A DNA stretch of 64,000 bases. It comes from Saprospiraceae bacterium (GTDB lineage: Bacteria > Bacteroidota > Bacteroidia > Chitinophagales > Saprospiraceae). Location: positions 62,001 through 126,000 of the forward strand of contig JAHDES010000007.1 in assembly GCA_020628645.1 (NCBI GenBank), in the 5' to 3' direction. Below are positions 39,609-48,913 of this stretch, in pieces (position 1 is the first letter of the stretch; every line of letters starts with the position of its first letter). Both the position numbers and the translations under genes were made by a program. The notes beneath the pieces are model-generated. The model was not told the DNA's origin and ran no database searches. It worked only from the letters and a program-made list of their open reading frames with translations.

Positions 39609-41096
39609 TTATCGCCAATCAATTTTTAAAATATCTTCCATCCAAGGCAATTTGACAATGCTCAAATTCCAAGGTAATTGTTCTAATAAAATATCAAGGG
39701 TTTCTTTTTCTATGGTCAGTAAAATACCTGTTTGTGCTTGTTCGAGTTTTCCAGATCGTTGTAAAAAAGCTTCACGTAAACTAGCATTCGTCACCTCTCC
39801 CAATGCTCCCCAATGTTGTACAACGACTTCAAGTAATTCTTCTGCTTCTTCAAGAAAATTAGTAGGAAAATCTATTACTGGTGCGATTGGTGTATTTAAA
39901 GGTAAACCACACATTAATTTAGGCAATACCATTTCGTATTCTGGAGAAGTAGTATCTCCTGTTGCTAAATAATGAAGTAAATAAATGGCTTGTTCTCTGG
40001 ATCTTGTATCACAAAATTCTCCTTCTTGAGTTAGTCCTAAAGTTTCAAAAAATCGAGCAATAAACGGATGCAGTAGAATAATGCCTGCATGATGAATGTA
40101 TATTCCATCTTTGGGGATAATTGTTGATTCATTGAACTCAAAATCAGTTAACTCTTTTTCAGCATTTTTTGCTGGATTTTGTTCATTTATTTCGGTTTGA
40201 ACAACTGTTTTTTCACTTAATAGAGATGGCTGTAAAGCTTGTTCTTGATTTTTTTTAGCTTGAAAATTCAAAACTTCAACAGCATTTAATAATAATTGGG
40301 CTTGTTTTTCTAAAGCGTTAATTTGAGTTGTGAAATTTCTCATTTCTGAAGAAGGAATTGCTTTTACAAGATAATTTTGAATAAGCAATTCAGTTGTTGT
40401 TTTCTTTTTATTAAGAATCACTTCATCAAAAGTGATTTTCCAAAAATTGGCTGGCTTTAGGAATGTGTTTAAGCTTGATTCGTTCCCTGTTTTTACTTGT
40501 TGCAATTGTAAAAGTTCATTGATCCAAGGGATCAGTTGTTGTTGTTTTTGAGCAGTAAATACTTCTACAATCGTCTTTAAAAAATGAATAGGATGTTGTA
40601 AGATCAATCGTTCTCTGACAATTTTGGATTGATGATAACATTCACGTAACTCTGTGATAGCCTTCATTTCAGAGGCTAATGCTGCCAAGACATTTTCCTG
40701 CCATTTTTCAGAAGGCTGATTGATGGACCAATTAAAATACCCATATTCCAAAAAGTAAAGCCATTTTTCAAAATCACTTGTCAGGATAGACTGTTCGCTT
40801 CCTTCTTCTAATGCTATTTTCGTGAGCTGTTCTTTTAATGCCTTTTCAATTGTTTTTTCAATGTGAAAAAGTAATGTTGATTTATTCAAATCAGAAGCAG
40901 TAATCCTTCCTAAATCAATCTCTAGACGATCTAAGTGAATCACTTTTTCTCTGGTAGAATATTGATCAAAAACCTTTTCTATTCGATGGATAATCTCCCG
41001 CCAATACAGTTGGCTAACTTCCTGTTGGAGCTTCCAAGCATGATCTGTAGATGGAAGCACTAAATCGATCTGTTGTTTTGCGATAAAATGCTTCAT
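39609..41096 (-). CDS. eCIS tape-measure-like protein
   Basis: A 495-residue protein. MKHFIAKQQIDLVLPSTDHAWKLQQEVSQLYWREIIHRIEKVFDQYS followed by LDRLEIDLGRI matches the start of proteins annotated as contractile-injection-system tape measures in Bacteroidota. The middle is helical with basic and Gln-rich stretches. The C-terminus has a second conserved part: GIYIHHAGIILLHPFIARFFETLGL, then ATGD and LMCGLPLNTPI and a final W-rich block. It is predicted to set or support the tube length. Its start codon overlaps the stop of the giant baseplate gene by one base and its own stop abuts the effector start, so these three genes are coupled. Confidence 0.8.
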   Translation of the reverse strand: MKHFIAKQQIDLVLPSTDHAWKLQQEVSQLYWREIIHRIEKVFDQYSTREKVIHLDRLEIDLGRITASDLNKSTLLFHIEKTIEKALKEQLTKIALEEGSEQSILTSDFEKWLYFLEYGYFNWSINQPSEKWQENVLAALASEMKAITELRECYHQSKIVRERLILQHPIHFLKTIVEVFTAQKQQQLIPWINELLQLQQVKTGNESSLNTFLKPANFWKITFDEVILNKKKTTTELLIQNYLVKAIPSSEMRNFTTQINALEKQAQLLLNAVEVLNFQAKKNQEQALQPSLLSEKTVVQTEINEQNPAKNAEKELTDFEFNESTIIPKDGIYIHHAGIILLHPFIARFFETLGLTQEGEFCDTRSREQAIYLLHYLATGDTTSPEYEMVLPKLMCGLPLNTPIAPVIDFPTNFLEEAEELLEVVVQHWGALGEVTNASLREAFLQRSGKLEQAQTGILLTIEKETLDILLEQLPWNLSIVKLPWMEDILKIDWR

Positions 41097-44000
41097 TAAA
41101 TAGTATTTAAAAGGTCAACATATTGATCTACTACGCTTGCTTGCCAAATATCTTTCAATTGGTCGCTATTCCAGTTCGTTCCTATTTTCGATACATTTAC
41201 TTGAGCAGTTTTTAATGACTTCAAGATGGTCGTTAATTCTTCTTTGGAAGTAAGTTCTAGTTGATTTTTGGCTACTAGTCGATCTAATACATGCTGTGTA
41301 GCAATAGCTAGAATTTTCTGATAGTATTTTAGTCCTGTTTTTCGATCACTTTGTGCATTATCCTCAATAATTTGTGCCATCATTTGTTGATATGCGCCCA
41401 TACTGCCATCAGAGTAGTTCACGAAAAATTCTACTCGTTCATAATAATCTGATTTGAGCATATTTTGGTTGGTGATCGCTGCCAAGGCTTCTTTATTGGT
41501 TTGAGTACGTTGTGCCAATATGCGTTGTATCGTTCGATCATCTACTTCTAGGGGAACTGTGTCTTCCTCTGGCATGGGTGTTGAAATAGCAGTTTCTTTT
41601 TCTGCTATAGGTTCTACAAGCTCTAGTAATGGTTTTGTATTTGTGGGAATAGTGCTATCTGTATTGAAATAAGCTGAATTACCATTAATGGCTAAAAGAT
41701 TGCTGGCGTTGATAGAGCTAAAACTGTAAAGTGAATCAGCATTTCTCGTAAACATGGCATTCATCATAAAATTAGCGGCATCAAATAGAATTAATTTTCG
41801 CCGTTTTCCACAAAAATCATTTGTTGGTTTTTCCTCAGATAAAGGACAAGAGTTTAATTCCATTAAACAGTCCATAAGAGAACAAGGATCATATGATGGA
41901 TAACACACTCGTTCACATCGCATCCATAGGAGCCATTGATGATAACAAGTTTCAAAAAGACACATCTCTTTAGGAGATAACCATTTTATAGTAAGTGCAA
42001 CATGCGCTGGAAGGTGTGTACGAATAATTTTTTGTATCCCTTCTCGTCCTTCTAAAGTGCTACTAGTTTTGGTCCAAGCAGGCAACACAATTGTTGCCAT
42101 AAACGAATATGGATCAGCCCCCGGAATATAATCTTCACAAATCGAATCTTCTTCGCAGGGAGATTTTTCGTCAGAAAGGACAACTGTTGCAGTGCCAACG
42201 ACTTCTGTATCTGTCCCTGAAACATTGACAGTAGTTGATCGATCTGATTGACTACAAGGATCTTCCTCAATGGGCGGGCAACAAAGTACACATTCTCGAT
42301 CTGGTTCTATTGGTAAGAAACATTTTTTGTCTGAATTTTCTGGTTTAGGACGAAGCAAAATATGCTCAAGCAAGTGCATTCCTTGACGTTGGGTTATTGC
42401 TTTTGTACGTTCGATAGCTGCTTCTACACTTGATAATTTATCGTACCATTGAGGATGATAGGCTACAACTCCACTTGGATTGACCAACATTAAACCATAG
42501 GTTGTACAATCGGTTTCTAGTGGTTGACAATTCGCTGCATCTTGTAATAAGATGCAAAACAGGTCAAAATAACACTTCGCTTCAATTAGGTTGTCAAAAC
42601 ATTGAAAACTTTCCCAGATTACTGCACCATTAGGAGATGGATCAGTATCAGAAGGCGTTTCACAAGGTTTACAAACTTCATCGTCAGAAGGTAAATTGGA
42701 TGGAAAAGAAGCGCAATACCATTGAAACTTAATTTGTCCATTTTGCTTCAAGCGATAGGGATAATACCAAGCCAATTGATTGATTTCCTGAATTCTTTTT
42801 TGCTTTTGTTCTTCAGTTAAATTGGAAATATCTTCTACAGCTATTTTAGCCGTATCAATATTGACAATGTTAGAATAGGGTTGATTTAGAAGATATAAGG
42901 TGGATTCATCCATATGAAAAAACTCAGGATGAGCCGCATAATTTACCACATACAATTGTTGTTTTTCTGCTGTTGTATGAGGGATGTTTTCCGTTTGAAG
43001 TTGTAAAGAAGTTTTACTGTTTGCATTACTGAAATGAAGCCAATATTCTTTACTAGTACTAGTAATTTCTATTTCTTCATAGATAATTTCGGTAGAAGTT
43101 TGACTTTTTTTACAGATTCTGTTTAAATATCGTTTTGTTATGGCGATCTCCTGTTCTGTATTATAGAGAAAAGGATGACGTGCAATACGATAGTGTTCAT
43201 TAACCGCTAAAAAAGAATACGGCTTTTCTTGTTGTGGATCAGTAATTTGATAATAGGTCTCCTCCTTACAACTTACTTCCATCAGGGCTTCCAATCCTCG
43301 TTTTTGTTGAGCATCTTCCCAGCAATCTAGTTCACATGGATGCGGATGACAATCTTCCTCAAACAAACCAATATAATATGCACAATCTTCCTCTTGAAAA
43401 ACACGACATTTTAGGGTGCTCACCATTTGAGAAAAGGAAGCGGAGGCTTCAATTGCTTCTGTCTCAGATGCATAAATTTGTTCACTCTTAATAATGCATT
43501 CCCCATTATCAAACTCAAAACGAAATCCATTGAAATCGTTGGAAGTACTAGGATCAGAAATGTTCCCAAAGACACATTTACAAATGGTTTGATGCCTAAA
43601 ACATGCTGTATTTAAGTTCGTAAACTTATGAGGTAAACATTCCCCATTTGCAGAAGTATAATATATTTTTGCTATCGGAGCTGGCTTTCCCCAAGCTCCA
43701 TTTTCAGTGGTATAACGGCATTCACTTTCCAATAAGACTTCACTGATTGCCAAGTAATAACAACATCTATCTTCAACTTCTACGGTAGGATCACAACAAG
43801 ATTCTGCTTGGCGTTGTAAAACACTCTCATCATCGTAATAGAGATGAAAACTTTGTGTTTGTTTAACGACACATTCAAATAATTGGAAGGCATTCCATGC
43901 TTCTTCTGAAGTAGAATAACATGTGGAGCTTTTCCATGCTATTTTCTTTTGAATAGTTTCATTCCCTGAAATATCTACATAATGAATCGAGTGTATATCA

Positions 44001-47000
44001 CGTGATTTATTTCGACCATAGAGCAGTAACAATTGGAAATAATAACAATATTCTATATCGTTGATTCCTTTACATTCATCTGCTGAAACTACTTTTTCAC
44101 ATCGACGAATGGGGTAAGAACAAAAACATATTAGCCAAGTTTCAGGTCTACTATGATATAATCGTACCATTTCATCGGGGATATAGACCAAGGGGCCATT
44201 ATCTTGACAAGCCTCGTCACTTATATCTAAAGGTTGACCAATATTAATAGTAGTTCCATAATTAGCGGGGTCGGAAGCCAATTCAACAATTTCAAAAAAG
44301 TGCGCTTCAAAAGCTGCTTGGGCTTCTAACACTGTATCATATAATTGTGTGCTGACAAAGTATATTAACTGTGAATTATCCTTATTTCGAAAAACATATT
44401 GATATTTAAGTCCAACTTGTCGAATATTATTACCTGCCATACAAAAATCACAATAGGGCAAATTAGATAATAGGGCTTGAAGTTGTTTCAATATTTCATC
44501 CGTTAGTTCGATTTTATCATCCACACAAACACAGGGGGCAAATGCCATAGGTAATCCTTTATCAACTACTCGATAAGCATAATCACCTCGACGACTTGTA
44601 GGGGTCTGATCAACTGCATGAGTTGGGGCATCAAGCAAAGCAGGTTGATTTGCAGCTGCTACATACGCAAAAGCCGTTTCTACTTCTTCTTTCTTATTTA
44701 CTGCATCTGCTTTTTTGCTATATTCTTCGTCTGTAGAAGCAAAAGCTGTTTTTTCATTTCCTTGATATAAATCGAGACGATATTTTTTGTCCGCTGTGGT
44801 TTTTACTTTTACGTTTACGTCATCTATATTTTCATAGAATGTAGTATAAGCTTTAGTTGCTGCTTCAGGAGAAGGATATTTTTCATTGCTTAAAAAGAGG
44901 CGTTTGAACGAAGCTGTTTCATCTTTCCAACAATATTCGTATTTCCATTGAGAAGGAGCACTGGAGGTTTGAATTTGATAGCTATTATCATTTATTTTTT
45001 GACAAAATGCGGCTAATAATTTTTTTTCTTCGGCTGAGTCTTCAAGGATAGATTGAGCAATTAATTTCTCCTTAGCAATAATTGAAATGGGCTGTTGTTT
45101 CAACAACTCACTCCCCTCTTCTGCTACAACTTGAATTAATTGTTGATAATCTGCTTTTGCTTGTTCTTCTTCAACATAAGCATTCGTCGAACGGAAAAAA
45201 TCTTGTGTATTTATTTGTACAATAAAGTGCTGTTCTGTTCTAAATGCAAATGGATTTTGATATTGTTTTAGTTGTTTTTGAACGGTTTTAATGAGTTCTT
45301 CTCGTTCTTTTTCAGATGCAAGTTCAGCAGGAGAAGTCGCCAAGAAGTGATCTTCTTCATTTTTGATAGAAAATCCAAAGTTAAGATTAACTTCATCGCC
45401 TGTTAAAAAGTATGATTTTTTACGTCCAATTACCGCCTTCACTTCATCTATGGCTTGCCAAGCAGCTTCTGTTGATGGATAATAATGGTAGCTGTTTAAA
45501 AGGACATTATTGTCTTTGGCTTTAATTTGGAAACCAAAAGCTGTATTTTCTTTGGTAAATTTAATGTTTGATTTCGTTTGAATGCGTGCATTAATTTGCT
45601 CCAAATACGCATTTGCTTCTTTTTTTGATAAATTTTTAGACTGTGCTAATAAACGACCTCTACTATCTTTCAGTACTACCTTAGTTTTTGTTCTTATCTT
45701 TTCTACACTCAATTTTTGATTAGAAAAACTAGACCAAGTACGTTCTGCGGTTCGTTTATTTTCACTCCATAACACACTAGAAAGCAGTACCTTCTTTTGC
45801 TCATCTAATACTTGCCAAGAATAAGCAGATTTGACTTTATTAATGGTGGATTTTTCTTTTTCCTGTTGAAAAAAGATAGGAACTTGTACTCTTAGATTAG
45901 CATCATTTGAAGAAGCTACTGCAATACTTTTTCCTTTTCCATCTACAAGTTGCCATTGCAAGGACGAAAACTGTTCTACTTCTTTCCAAGACCAATTTCC
46001 ATCATAGGATTCAATAGTAATTTGAAGTGCATCACTTGCTGCTTTTTGAGAAGGGTATGCTTCCGCACTACTTAGTAATATTGTTTGTTTATCGCCTAAA
46101 ATTTGCCAACGATATTGTTCTTGTTCTAATCGAAAACATTCTTCAAACTCATTTTGATCGAGCCATTGTTCCCCATTTGAAAGCACTGTAAGTGTAAGCT
46201 TTTCAGGTGCATCTCCTATCTTTGTTTGACGGTTAATGGCTTTGGCAAAAGAAGCACTTGCTTTTAATGCCGTATCTTCATTTTTGTATTCTTTTGTACT
46301 TTGTCGAACCACTTTTTGGTTAACATCTGTCAATTCTAAATGATGGATGTATTCTACTATTTTGATTCGATCTTCTACAGGATTTTTTTGATAAACTGCC
46401 TCTAAATAGGCTAGTCGTTGATCACGGGAGTTGGCACTTTCAAAGGATTCTTTTGCGTAAAGCGTACCATTAGGATAATCCATTTTATAACTAAAATATC
46501 CCTTTGATGGATCGTCTACTTTTTCAAAAGCTGGGGCATTACTCAAGGTAGATTTTGCTAGGGCAATATCATGGAGTGCTTCTTCTTCAGAATCATAAAT
46601 TCGATCGGTCGCCATCATACGAACCCCTTGATGATCGACTAATTCATATTGGAACTGAGCACCATAACGAACTACCTCAAAATTGCACAAACGTTGTTTT
46701 TGCCAAGCATCAATTCCTAATCGTCCTGCGACTTGTTGTTCAATACCTGAAATATTATCTGTGTTCCAGTATGACTCTTGATAATTGAACGCTCGCCCCC
46801 GATCTCTACTTATTTTGTCATAACGAGATAAAAATTGTGATTTTGCTTCTAAAACATTACCCTCTTGTTGGAAAAGTTGTAAAGAAAAATCGTTAAAACA
46901 CTCATTAAAACGCGCTAATAAATGATCGAGAAAAGTAGACCGTCTTTGGGTATATTCTGCTGGACTTTCCACCATATCTTGTAAAACATCAAGATAACTG

Positions 47001-48889
47001 ATGGGTGTATTGATTAATTCAAACGTATAAGTAGTTGAACTAGGAGAATTATAATCTCGATAATTTTGCACTAAGCTAGCCATAAAACTTATATCCCTCG
47101 CTGCTGCTTTTGCTGCTGCCTCACTTGTATAGTCTAGTTTACTTACAAAGACAGCTTCATCATAAGAAGTACTGAGGATAAAGAAATAGGTAGCATCTTT
47201 TCCATACACTTCAATGGAATATTCATTTTGTTCAAATTCACGTGAAAATTGAGCAACAGCAACAGCGCGTTCTGCTGCATCAGAATAAATATGCGTAGGA
47301 ATCGTTCTCACTAAATTGGGATCATCATCAACGAGATTTTGAATAACATCCCATTTGCTCCGTTCGATAGGATAGGCAACAATAGAGCCAATGGTTGTGT
47401 CTGCTTCATTAGGGAAAAAACGCAATAATTTATGAACATCAGGAACGGCATTCAATTGTTGTACAAAATAAGTATGCTGTACCTCTGGCGATCGTTCACT
47501 TTCAGGCTGCATAGCAAACATATCCTTCATATTTGCTAATTGTGCTAAATAACTTGCCAGCAAATTATCGAAAAATAATAAATACCCTTTCAACTGTAAG
47601 GCTTGTGCTTTTCGAAGATCACTGCTATCTTCTGGAATGCCACCTTCACGGATTCCATACACTGCGGGAAGATCATTTTGAATCGAATAATAATCACCTA
47701 AATCTTTTCGATAACGCCCTTTAGGTGCAGTTTGATCTAGTAAATCAGGATTTAAATATTCTGGCTTAGTTTGTTGTCCTAGTCGTTGTTTCCATAATTT
47801 ATCAATACGTTTTTGGTCTACACTAATGACAATTCCATCGCGCATTAAACGTAGTTTGGATTGATCTAAACATAAAACAGGTACATGATCTTCTGCCAGT
47901 TGATAGACCCATTCTTTACAATTTGCAGAATTCGAACCTACATTACCTTTAATACCTAGATCTCGAATATTTTTCACCCCTTCAATTTGCATAATGATTT
48001 GATACAAATCAGATAGGTGAATTTCTTTTTTCCGCCGAATACTCCCTAATTCATCTGTATCTATAAAGCCATAACTATCTAAACCGTAAGGACGACCTTC
48101 GAATATCTCTTCAATGGCTTTTCCTTTTTGTAGCATTTGCTGGAGTGTATAAAAATGGACTGGTGGTGTAAAAAATTGATTTATAGCATCAAAAATATTA
48201 ACATACACCATTTCCGAATCTACATCTTCATGTAGATTAACATCAATGCAAACTTGCATTTTTTCTTCGCAAAGAATACAGATTTTTGTGTAATCCTCAC
48301 ATAAATTACGATGTGCATGCAAGCGTTCACGTACACGAGTAAGGATTTGATTAATGGTTGCTTGAGCGATAGTATCATCTTCACAATCAAGACTAGAGCG
48401 ATCCAATTGTAAGTAGACTTTGTATAGCCCGTTTAAAGGAACAGGATTTATGGGAGACGTATTTGAATCAACACAAATCAACTCACTTTGATTGGCATTA
48501 AGGGCAAGCGTCAATTCAGAATCAGCAATTTCCAACCAAGCATTTCGTACACCCGGTAAATCAATGAGCATCTTCCGATAATCCAAAATAGTGGTTGGAT
48601 TATTACTTAAAATTTCAGCCGCAGAGAAATATTGTTTATTTGTTTCTCCTTTAGGAGCTGCTAATAAATCTTCAATGGGTAATTGAGTTCGATACCCCAA
48701 ATCTAAGATGGCATAGATTAATGCTTCTAAGATCGTCACCCCTGGATCGTGGGTGTTATGGTCGGTCCAGATGTCGCCTGCGAATCGCCCGATATGTTCC
48801 AAACCTTCCTTACGGAGTTGTTTGAAATTTAAAAATTCAGGAAAGTCTTTATCTTTTCTTTGTATAACTGGAGCTATAATTTTGGTCAT
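41096..48889 (-). CDS. Giant baseplate protein (Afp12-like) with internal YegP-like repeat array
   Basis: A 2597-residue protein. Residues 1-700 resemble the baseplate-J/Afp12-type wedge protein (DHNTHDPGVTILEALIYAILDLGYR at 43-67; IEGVKNIRDLGI about 302). Residues about 740-2170 are an array of short beta-rich repeats of the form 'Y-x-W/F-x-hydrophobic...LL-S-S...Y-x-S-x-x-A-x-x-A', for example YRWQILGDKQTILLSSAEAYPS, YSWQVLDEQKKVLLSS, FGFQIKAKDNNVLLNSYHYYPS and FRFEFDNGECIIKSEQIYAS. They look like YegP/DUF1508 modules. Residues 1450-2360 are cysteine-rich (about 52 Cys). The C-terminus (about 2370-2597) is helical. It is several times longer than a typical Afp12. The gap to the upstream gene is 24 bp. 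Confidence 0.8.
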   Translation of the reverse strand: MTKIIAPVIQRKDKDFPEFLNFKQLRKEGLEHIGRFAGDIWTDHNTHDPGVTILEALIYAILDLGYRTQLPIEDLLAAPKGETNKQYFSAAEILSNNPTTILDYRKMLIDLPGVRNAWLEIADSELTLALNANQSELICVDSNTSPINPVPLNGLYKVYLQLDRSSLDCEDDTIAQATINQILTRVRERLHAHRNLCEDYTKICILCEEKMQVCIDVNLHEDVDSEMVYVNIFDAINQFFTPPVHFYTLQQMLQKGKAIEEIFEGRPYGLDSYGFIDTDELGSIRRKKEIHLSDLYQIIMQIEGVKNIRDLGIKGNVGSNSANCKEWVYQLAEDHVPVLCLDQSKLRLMRDGIVISVDQKRIDKLWKQRLGQQTKPEYLNPDLLDQTAPKGRYRKDLGDYYSIQNDLPAVYGIREGGIPEDSSDLRKAQALQLKGYLLFFDNLLASYLAQLANMKDMFAMQPESERSPEVQHTYFVQQLNAVPDVHKLLRFFPNEADTTIGSIVAYPIERSKWDVIQNLVDDDPNLVRTIPTHIYSDAAERAVAVAQFSREFEQNEYSIEVYGKDATYFFILSTSYDEAVFVSKLDYTSEAAAKAAARDISFMASLVQNYRDYNSPSSTTYTFELINTPISYLDVLQDMVESPAEYTQRRSTFLDHLLARFNECFNDFSLQLFQQEGNVLEAKSQFLSRYDKISRDRGRAFNYQESYWNTDNISGIEQQVAGRLGIDAWQKQRLCNFEVVRYGAQFQYELVDHQGVRMMATDRIYDSEEEALHDIALAKSTLSNAPAFEKVDDPSKGYFSYKMDYPNGTLYAKESFESANSRDQRLAYLEAVYQKNPVEDRIKIVEYIHHLELTDVNQKVVRQSTKEYKNEDTALKASASFAKAINRQTKIGDAPEKLTLTVLSNGEQWLDQNEFEECFRLEQEQYRWQILGDKQTILLSSAEAYPSQKAASDALQITIESYDGNWSWKEVEQFSSLQWQLVDGKGKSIAVASSNDANLRVQVPIFFQQEKEKSTINKVKSAYSWQVLDEQKKVLLSSVLWSENKRTAERTWSSFSNQKLSVEKIRTKTKVVLKDSRGRLLAQSKNLSKKEANAYLEQINARIQTKSNIKFTKENTAFGFQIKAKDNNVLLNSYHYYPSTEAAWQAIDEVKAVIGRKKSYFLTGDEVNLNFGFSIKNEEDHFLATSPAELASEKEREELIKTVQKQLKQYQNPFAFRTEQHFIVQINTQDFFRSTNAYVEEEQAKADYQQLIQVVAEEGSELLKQQPISIIAKEKLIAQSILEDSAEEKKLLAAFCQKINDNSYQIQTSSAPSQWKYEYCWKDETASFKRLFLSNEKYPSPEAATKAYTTFYENIDDVNVKVKTTADKKYRLDLYQGNEKTAFASTDEEYSKKADAVNKKEEVETAFAYVAAANQPALLDAPTHAVDQTPTSRRGDYAYRVVDKGLPMAFAPCVCVDDKIELTDEILKQLQALLSNLPYCDFCMAGNNIRQVGLKYQYVFRNKDNSQLIYFVSTQLYDTVLEAQAAFEAHFFEIVELASDPANYGTTINIGQPLDISDEACQDNGPLVYIPDEMVRLYHSRPETWLICFCSYPIRRCEKVVSADECKGINDIEYCYYFQLLLLYGRNKSRDIHSIHYVDISGNETIQKKIAWKSSTCYSTSEEAWNAFQLFECVVKQTQSFHLYYDDESVLQRQAESCCDPTVEVEDRCCYYLAISEVLLESECRYTTENGAWGKPAPIAKIYYTSANGECLPHKFTNLNTACFRHQTICKCVFGNISDPSTSNDFNGFRFEFDNGECIIKSEQIYASETEAIEASASFSQMVSTLKCRVFQEEDCAYYIGLFEEDCHPHPCELDCWEDAQQKRGLEALMEVSCKEETYYQITDPQQEKPYSFLAVNEHYRIARHPFLYNTEQEIAITKRYLNRICKKSQTSTEIIYEEIEITSTSKEYWLHFSNANSKTSLQLQTENIPHTTAEKQQLYVVNYAAHPEFFHMDESTLYLLNQPYSNIVNIDTAKIAVEDISNLTEEQKQKRIQEINQLAWYYPYRLKQNGQIKFQWYCASFPSNLPSDDEVCKPCETPSDTDPSPNGAVIWESFQCFDNLIEAKCYFDLFCILLQDAANCQPLETDCTTYGLMLVNPSGVVAYHPQWYDKLSSVEAAIERTKAITQRQGMHLLEHILLRPKPENSDKKCFLPIEPDRECVLCCPPIEEDPCSQSDRSTTVNVSGTDTEVVGTATVVLSDEKSPCEEDSICEDYIPGADPYSFMATIVLPAWTKTSSTLEGREGIQKIIRTHLPAHVALTIKWLSPKEMCLFETCYHQWLLWMRCERVCYPSYDPCSLMDCLMELNSCPLSEEKPTNDFCGKRRKLILFDAANFMMNAMFTRNADSLYSFSSINASNLLAINGNSAYFNTDSTIPTNTKPLLELVEPIAEKETAISTPMPEEDTVPLEVDDRTIQRILAQRTQTNKEALAAITNQNMLKSDYYERVEFFVNYSDGSMGAYQQMMAQIIEDNAQSDRKTGLKYYQKILAIATQHVLDRLVAKNQLELTSKEELTTILKSLKTAQVNVSKIGTNWNSDQLKDIWQASVVDQYVDLLNTI

Positions 48890-48913
48890 AATACTAGAGG
48901 GTTGTCGTCATTT

